Positions 5,803 to 10,986 of a stretch of 10,986 nt of DNA are shown here, in pieces (the first letter of the stretch is position 1; every line of letters begins with the position of its first letter). Source of the DNA: Thermodesulfovibrio sp. (GTDB taxonomy: Bacteria > Nitrospirota > Thermodesulfovibrionia > Thermodesulfovibrionales > Thermodesulfovibrionaceae); assembly GCA_026415995.1 (NCBI GenBank), contig JAOAGB010000105.1, forward strand, positions 1-10,986, written 5' to 3'. Position numbers and translations under genes: made by a program. The notes under the pieces are model-generated. The model was not told where the DNA came from. It did not search any database and saw only the letters and a program-made list of their open reading frames with translations.

Positions 5803-8800
5803 ATTTTTCTGAAATTTTCATTCGACGTCCTGTAATGACCACGCTTCTTATGCTTAGCATTATTGTATTTGGTCTTGTAGGATATCGTTATCTTCCCATA
5901 GCAGAGTTACCAAATGTTGATTTTCCAACAATACTTGTCTCTGCCTCCTTACCAGGGGCGTCTCCAGAAACAATGGCTTCGGCAGTGGCAATGCCACTTG
6001 AAAGACAATTTTCAACAATTTCAGGTTTAAAATCTATGAATTCTGTCAATGCAAGAGGTCAGACTCAGATAACTCTTGAGTTCGAGTTAAATAAAGATAT
6101 AGACATAGCAGCTCAAGATGTTCAGACAGCCATATCTACTGCCTTGAGAAATCTTCCATCAAATATGCCTACACCTCCAACCTATAGAAAAGTAAATCCA
6201 GCTGATATGCCCATACTCTATTTTGCAATTACCTCCTCAACAATGCCTCTTTATAGTCTTCATGAATATGCTGATACTTTATTAGCTCAAAATATTTCAA
6301 TGGTTCAGGGCGTAGCACAGGTCCAAATCTTCGGTGCACAAAAATATGCTGTAAGAGTAAGGGTTGATCCTCAATTAATAGCAAGTAGAAGCATAGGTAT
6401 AGATGAAGTTGAACAGGCAATTAAAAAAGGCAATGTTAAGCTCCCTACAGGAAGTTTATATGGAGATTATCAGGCTTTTACTATTGAATCAACAGGCCAA
6501 TTACTGAAAGCAGAAAATTTTAATAATTTGATAGTTACTGAAAGAGGAGATTCTATAGTAAGAATTAAGGATATAGGCAAAGCTATTGACAGCGTTGAAA
6601 ATGATAAGATTGCTGCATGGTTTGGGAGCAGCGGTAAACTTCAAAGAGCTATGGTTCTTGCCATATATCGTCAACCAGGTACAAATACAGTAGAAGTGGC
6701 TGATAATGTAAAAAAAAGAATTGAAGAGCTTAGCAAACAGATTCCTCCAGGAGTTTCATTAAATTTTCTATATGACCGTTCTGTCTCTATAAGAGAATCA
6801 GTTAGAGATGTTCAGTTTACCTTACTTTTTACTGTATTCCTTGTCGTACTTGTAATATTTATTTTTCTAAAAAAACTTTCAGCTACAATTATTCCATCCA
6901 TTGCTTTGCCAATTTCAATAATTGGAACTTTTGCTGTTATGTATCTACTCGATTATAGTCTTGATAACATCTCTCTTATGGCATTAACTCTTTCCATAGG
7001 TTTTCTTGTAGATGATGCAATTGTTATGCTCGAGAATATAGTCCGTCATATTGAGAAAGGTGAAAAACCATTTGAGGCAGCTTTAAAAGGCTCAAGAGAG
7101 ATAGGTTTTACGATTGTTTCAATGACTCTTTCACTGGTTGCTGTTTTTATTCCTGTCTTATTTATGGGAGGAATTGTCGGAAGGCTCTTTAAGGAATTTG
7201 CTGTAACAATATCTATTGCTATTTTAATATCTGGGTTGGTATCCCTCACTCTTACACCCATGATGTGTAGTAGATTTCTTAAAGTAGAAAATCAAAGACA
7301 TGGCAAAATATATAATCTTTTAGAAAGATTTTTCCAATGGATGCTTGATATATATAAAGTAAGTTTAAGTTGGTCAATAAAACATGGCAAAATAATCATG
7401 ATAGCCTCCTGTATTATCTTAATTTTAACCGTATTATTTTTTATTAAAATACCAACCGGTTTTCTTCCTAGTGAAGATAAGGGACAAATTTTTGTTGTAA
7501 CAGAAGGTGCAGAAGATGTTTCTTTTGATGAAATGGTAAGGCATCAACTTGAACTTGCTAATATTATTTTAAAAGAGCCCTATGTAAGGGCATTCATGAC
7601 ATCTGTTGGTCCTGGCCCCACTTCTCCTGCTTCTAATGCAGGAAGAATGATGTTAAATCTTCAGCCTCGATCTGAAAGAGAGCATGTTGATAAGCTTATT
7701 GAACAATTAAGGCCTAAACTAATGTCTGTGCCAGGAATAAAAGCTTTTCCTCAAAATCCTCCCACAGTCAGAATAGGAGGAACACTTACAAAAAGTCTAT
7801 ATCAGTTTACTCTTTCAAGTTCAGATATGGATGAACTTTATTATCATGCTCAAACATTAGAATCTAAAATGAGAGAAATGCCCATTTTACAGGATGTTTC
7901 AAGTAATTTACAACTAAAAAATCCACAGCTAAATATAAATATTGATAGAGATAAAGCAGAATCCATAGGAGTTACAGCAGAGCAGATTGAAAATGCTCTT
8001 TGGAACGCATTTGGTAATAAATGGATCTCTACGATATATGCAACCAATAATCAGTATCAAGTTATACTTGAAGTAAGTCCAGAGTATCAAAAGGATCCCT
8101 CTGCTTTATCAATGCTCTATATACGTTCCTCTGAAGGAAAACTTTTACCACTAAATTCTGTTGTAAGCATTTCTCAGGGATTAGGTCCGCTAACTGTTAA
8201 TCATACAGGACAGCTTCCTTCTGTTACAATTTCTTTTAATTTAAAACCTGATGTTTCATTGGGAGAAGCAATATCGGAAATACAAAAACTTGCTCGTTCA
8301 ATTTTACCGCAGACAATAATGACAAGTTTTCAGGGATCTGCTCAAGCCTTTCAAGAATCCTTCCAGGGACTTTGGTTTTTACTTATAGTAGCAACTTTTG
8401 TTGTATATATAGTTCTCGGCATACTTTATGAAAGCTTTATACATCCACTCACAATTCTAACTGCTTTACCTTTCGCAGGTTTTGGAGCATTGATTACATT
8501 AATGCTTTTTGGTATGGAATTAAATGTTTATTCCTTTGTAGGGATTATAATGTTGATAGGGCTTGTTAAAAAGAATGGCATAATGATGATTGATTTTGCA
8601 TTGGATGCTCAAAGAAAAGATAAAAAATCCTCTGAAGAAGCTATTTATAGTGCCTGTCTTATAAGATTTAGACCTATTATGATGACAACAATGGCAGCAC
8701 TTTTTGGAGCCCTTCCCATTGCCTTAGGAATTGGTGCAGGAGGTGAGGTTCGTCAACCCCTTGGTATGGCAGTTGTGGGAGGATTGCTTTTTTCTCAGAT

Positions 8801-8879
8801 GCTTACACTTTTTGTAACCCCTGTGTTTTATATTTATATGGATAAATTCCAAAATTGGATTCTTAAGAAAAAACAATAA
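5799..8879 (+). CDS. RND multidrug efflux permease (HAE1/MdtB-MdtC-like)
   Basis: At 1026 residues this is a full-length proton-driven RND inner-membrane pump. It starts with MNFSEIFIRRPVMTTLLM, the amphipathic helix and TM1 of the AcrB/MdtB group. TM4 carries the proton-relay pair D405/D406 (SIGFLVDDAIVMLENIV), and TM10 has the essential lysine (GLVKKNGIMMIDFA, 921-934; K924 or K925). Two large periplasmic porter loops (about 30-335 and 560-865) are intact, and PxPTYRKVNPAD (126-136) and the GAGGEVRQPLGMAVVGG TM11-12 region (959-975) are characteristic. By motif flavour it is closest to the MdtB/MdtC/MuxB branch, where two different permeases often work together; only one is encoded here. 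ATG 5799 overlaps the adaptor stop as ATGA, and GGTGGAG at 5781-5787 gives its own ribosome site. Substrate cannot be predicted; drugs, bile-salt-like compounds or envelope lipids are possible. No outer-membrane channel gene follows. Confidence 0.95.
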   Translation: MNFSEIFIRRPVMTTLLMLSIIVFGLVGYRYLPIAELPNVDFPTILVSASLPGASPETMASAVAMPLERQFSTISGLKSMNSVNARGQTQITLEFELNKDIDIAAQDVQTAISTALRNLPSNMPTPPTYRKVNPADMPILYFAITSSTMPLYSLHEYADTLLAQNISMVQGVAQVQIFGAQKYAVRVRVDPQLIASRSIGIDEVEQAIKKGNVKLPTGSLYGDYQAFTIESTGQLLKAENFNNLIVTERGDSIVRIKDIGKAIDSVENDKIAAWFGSSGKLQRAMVLAIYRQPGTNTVEVADNVKKRIEELSKQIPPGVSLNFLYDRSVSIRESVRDVQFTLLFTVFLVVLVIFIFLKKLSATIIPSIALPISIIGTFAVMYLLDYSLDNISLMALTLSIGFLVDDAIVMLENIVRHIEKGEKPFEAALKGSREIGFTIVSMTLSLVAVFIPVLFMGGIVGRLFKEFAVTISIAILISGLVSLTLTPMMCSRFLKVENQRHGKIYNLLERFFQWMLDIYKVSLSWSIKHGKIIMIASCIILILTVLFFIKIPTGFLPSEDKGQIFVVTEGAEDVSFDEMVRHQLELANIILKEPYVRAFMTSVGPGPTSPASNAGRMMLNLQPRSEREHVDKLIEQLRPKLMSVPGIKAFPQNPPTVRIGGTLTKSLYQFTLSSSDMDELYYHAQTLESKMREMPILQDVSSNLQLKNPQLNINIDRDKAESIGVTAEQIENALWNAFGNKWISTIYATNNQYQVILEVSPEYQKDPSALSMLYIRSSEGKLLPLNSVVSISQGLGPLTVNHTGQLPSVTISFNLKPDVSLGEAISEIQKLARSILPQTIMTSFQGSAQAFQESFQGLWFLLIVATFVVYIVLGILYESFIHPLTILTALPFAGFGALITLMLFGMELNVYSFVGIIMLIGLVKKNGIMMIDFALDAQRKDKKSSEEAIYSACLIRFRPIMMTTMAALFGALPIALGIGAGGEVRQPLGMAVVGGLLFSQMLTLFVTPVFYIYMDKFQNWILKKKQ

Positions 8880-8904
8880 CTTTTAATTATAAAAAAATTT
8901 AAAA

Positions 8905-8932
8905 TTGACTATACTTTTGTGGCAAATATAAA
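8905..8932 (+). promoter_or_regulatory. Sigma70-type promoter for the TamB/AsmA-like gene
   Basis: TTGACT (8905-8910) and TATAAA (8927-8932) are each one mismatch from consensus and are 16 bp apart. The predicted start near 8939 leaves a leader of about 23 bases that includes the GAGGG ribosome site. This suggests the gene is transcribed independently of the efflux operon, although no terminator separates them. Confidence 0.5.
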
Positions 8933-8950
8933 ATTTTCATAAATAATCCC

Positions 8951-8955
8951 GAGGG
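8951..8955 (+). promoter_or_regulatory. Ribosome-binding site deciding a TTG start
   Basis: GAGGG lies six bases before TTG 8962. An in-frame TAA occupies 8959-8961, so no upstream start is possible, and the TTG is immediately followed by a typical Lys-Lys plus membrane-helix N-terminus. Together these fix TTG 8962 as the initiation codon. Confidence 0.65.
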
Positions 8956-8961
8956 TTTTAA

Positions 8962-10986
8962 TTGAAAAAAATTTTTTTTATAGCCACATCTATAATCTTC
9001 GTTTGTTTAGTTGCATTAATAAAGATAGATGTAACATCCCTAATATTGACCCCAATTAAAAAAGAATTGAAAGAAATAACAGGTTTAGACATATCTATAA
9101 AAAACATATCGCTACATATTATACCTTTGCATATAGAGATTGAAAATTTGGAGTTTGTATCAAATAAAGATGATAGAGATAACTTTAACATAAAAAAAGT
9201 AAAATTATATTTTTCCATTTACGAAATTTTTAAAAAAGAGATAAATATCAAAAGGATTTTAATTTCAAATTCACAAGCTTCTTTAAATTACGAATTTTTA
9301 AAAGAATGCATTGATAATGTAGAAAACTATTTAAATAAACCTTCACCCATACCTTTTAAAGTTAAAATTCACTCATTTGAGATAGAAAATCTTACGGGCA
9401 TTCTATATAAAGGTAATTTAGAGTTAAAATTAAATAATTTAAGAGTACGTTCAATTCTAAAGCCTGATCCTATTTTTAAGATTATATCAAACCTGAAAGT
9501 TAAATCTCCTGATTATCCTAATATTGATACTAATATTAAGGCTGATTTCAAGATTAAAGATGATAAGATAATTTTAAATGAACTAAAAATTTTTGATATA
9601 TACTCTCTGATTAAAACAGATGGAAATTTAAATTATAGCAATTTTCTTGGAGAATTCTTCATAACCGGTAAAATATTTTTAAATTCTATCAAGAATTTTT
9701 TAGGAATCAAAGATAAGTTTTCAGGTGAAATCAATTTAGACGGTAAAATCTTATTTAAAAATGCCCAAAATTTATTAGACAAAATCTATTTAGATATAGA
9801 TTTCGATGCTAAATTTTTTCTTCAAGAGTTTATGAAAATTTTAAAAGTATCTGAAAAATTAGAAGGTTACACTGAAATATTTAATGGTAAACTTAAAGGT
9901 CCTTTATCTAACATAAAAATAACAGCAGATGCTAAACAGAAAGACGGAAACATATTAGGAGTTAAAAATCAGACTGTCTCTACTGAGATTTTATATAGCA
10001 ATGGTATTTTAGAATTTAAAAATGGCTATTTAACTATATACGGAGGGAAGGCAAAAGCATATGTCTGGATAACTCTTCCAAAAGTAACTGAACATTATGT
10101 GTTTGTAGAGGTTAAAAACATATCAAGTTATGGGATTTTTGAAATAATTAAATGGAATCCAGGTATTGCGGAAGGTGTTTTAGATGGCTGGCTATTATCA
10201 CAGGGAAATGTTTTTGCACCTAAGGGTTCCTTTATTTATTTTCGTAAAGGAACCGTTCCAACAGACATTAGGGGTAAAATAAACACAATCACTGGTGAAT
10301 TTGAATCAGATGGTGAAATCTATAAGTTTAGTTCATTAAACTTTCAACTGAACAATACCAATTTGAATGCTAACGGATTATTAGATGCAAAAAAAATGTT
10401 TTTGAACTTTAAATTTCAAGGAGAAACAAAAAATATAAATGAAATCTTGCTACCTTATCAAGATGCATTTAGCGGTGATACATATTTTAACGGTTCCCTT
10501 TATGGAAAAGTTGAAGACCCTGAAATAGATTTGAACTGTGCATCCAATACTTTGAAGATAGATTTAAACTCTCTTACAAACTTATTAGGTAAAGAACCAT
10601 TGCTTATTAAAGATTTAAAGGGACATTTGAAGTATAGAAAAAATAATCTTATAGTGAGTTTTCATAATTCTGAAAACATTTCAATAAATGGCAATATTAA
10701 TTTCCCAAGAGCAAAAAATCTGTTTGATTTTTCTATGCCCGATTATAATATCACCTTTACTCTGAAAGACCTGTTTGCTAAAGATTTATATATAGAAAAA
10801 TTTAATAATTTTCTTATAGCTAAAATTAATTTATCAGGATATGTGAAGGGGCAAGGCATAATAGAAACTAAGGCAGAGATAGGGGATGTAATTTGGGGGA
10901 AAGAAAAAATAGTAGATAAAGTTAACGCTTCTTTAAAATATCAAAAAAATATTTTAAAAATAAATGAAGCGGTTATTATTCATAAC
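8962..10986 (+). CDS. TamB/AsmA-like envelope protein, partial (3' end beyond window)
   Basis: The frame from TTG 8962 is open for 675 codons to the window edge without a stop. Residues 1-20 are a Lys-Lys start plus one membrane helix (KKIFFIATSIIFVCLVALI), giving an inner-membrane anchor with the rest in the periplasm. What follows is a long, low-complexity beta-rich protein with repeated short strands: LDISIKNISLHIIPLHIEIE near the anchor, then segments such as FNGKLKGPLSNIKITAD and FNGSLYGKVEDPEIDL, the G-x-L-x-G-x(2-4)-P-x-I-x pattern typical of the AsmA/TamB/DUF748 superfamily. These proteins form long lipid-carrying grooves that bridge the two membranes, in phospholipid transport or, for TamB, outer-membrane protein assembly. 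The C-terminal domain that would separate TamB (DUF490) from other AsmA-like members is outside the window, so the subfamily is open. It lies 82 bases after the RND permease with its own promoter candidate. Confidence 0.75.
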   Translation, partial: MKKIFFIATSIIFVCLVALIKIDVTSLILTPIKKELKEITGLDISIKNISLHIIPLHIEIENLEFVSNKDDRDNFNIKKVKLYFSIYEIFKKEINIKRILISNSQASLNYEFLKECIDNVENYLNKPSPIPFKVKIHSFEIENLTGILYKGNLELKLNNLRVRSILKPDPIFKIISNLKVKSPDYPNIDTNIKADFKIKDDKIILNELKIFDIYSLIKTDGNLNYSNFLGEFFITGKIFLNSIKNFLGIKDKFSGEINLDGKILFKNAQNLLDKIYLDIDFDAKFFLQEFMKILKVSEKLEGYTEIFNGKLKGPLSNIKITADAKQKDGNILGVKNQTVSTEILYSNGILEFKNGYLTIYGGKAKAYVWITLPKVTEHYVFVEVKNISSYGIFEIIKWNPGIAEGVLDGWLLSQGNVFAPKGSFIYFRKGTVPTDIRGKINTITGEFESDGEIYKFSSLNFQLNNTNLNANGLLDAKKMFLNFKFQGETKNINEILLPYQDAFSGDTYFNGSLYGKVEDPEIDLNCASNTLKIDLNSLTNLLGKEPLLIKDLKGHLKYRKNNLIVSFHNSENISINGNINFPRAKNLFDFSMPDYNITFTLKDLFAKDLYIEKFNNFLIAKINLSGYVKGQGIIETKAEIGDVIWGKEKIVDKVNASLKYQKNILKINEAVIIHN

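Noticed and set aside
8946..8959. Small palindrome AATCCC-GA-GGGTTT around the ribosome site of the TamB-like gene
   Set aside because: The arms have a mismatch and a 2-base centre, too tight for an RNA hairpin, and the GGG part is explained by the ribosome-binding site.
1..10986. CRISPR arrays, tRNA/rRNA genes, insertion sequences, riboswitches
   Set aside because: Reading both strands I saw no regular repeat-spacer pattern, no tRNA-like cloverleaf or rRNA stretch, no transposase frame with terminal repeats, and no long structured leader; the spacers are short and AT-rich.

Overview
The window is AT-rich (roughly 30% GC by eye) bacterial DNA with dense, overlapping, mostly co-directional genes. 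An RND efflux pump, a lipoprotein periplasmic adaptor and a TamB/AsmA-like protein point to a Gram-negative (two-membrane) cell. The strong AGA/ATA/AAA codon bias and the partial gene at the left edge, which resembles helicases common in thermophiles and archaea, would fit an AT-rich thermophilic lineage such as Thermodesulfovibrionales (Nitrospirota). That placement is inference from style, not proof.

Layout. Positions 1-59 hold the first 19 codons of a minus-strand gene, probably a large DEAD/SNF2-type helicase. A 213-bp divergent spacer follows. Then come four plus-strand genes that overlap one another and look like a single operon: a methyltransferase with an apparent SlyD/FKBP-like N-terminal half (273-1487), a CrtISO/phytoene-desaturase-like FAD oxidoreductase (1471-2907), a four-helix LytS-type histidine kinase (2888-3889) and a LytTR response regulator (3886-4599). 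After a 96-bp spacer with a good sigma70-type promoter and a palindrome (GTAAG-TG-CTTAC) lying on the expected transcription start, a two-gene efflux operon begins: a lipoprotein membrane-fusion protein (4696-5802) and a MdtB/MdtC-like RND permease (5799-8879), joined by an ATGA overlap. No TolC-type outer-membrane partner is present. A separate promoter then precedes a TamB/AsmA-like protein starting at TTG 8962, which stays open to the window end.

How they may work together. The kinase and regulator form a textbook LytS/LytTR pair and are translationally coupled to the two enzymes upstream, so sensing and the unknown methyltransferase/oxidoreductase chemistry are probably co-expressed. The efflux pair has its own promoter and an operator-like palindrome, which suggests local repression (TetR-like, encoded elsewhere). 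Neighbouring position alone does not show that LytTR controls the pump. The most unusual item is the enzyme-enzyme-kinase-regulator operon, with the FKBP-methyltransferase fusion at its head.
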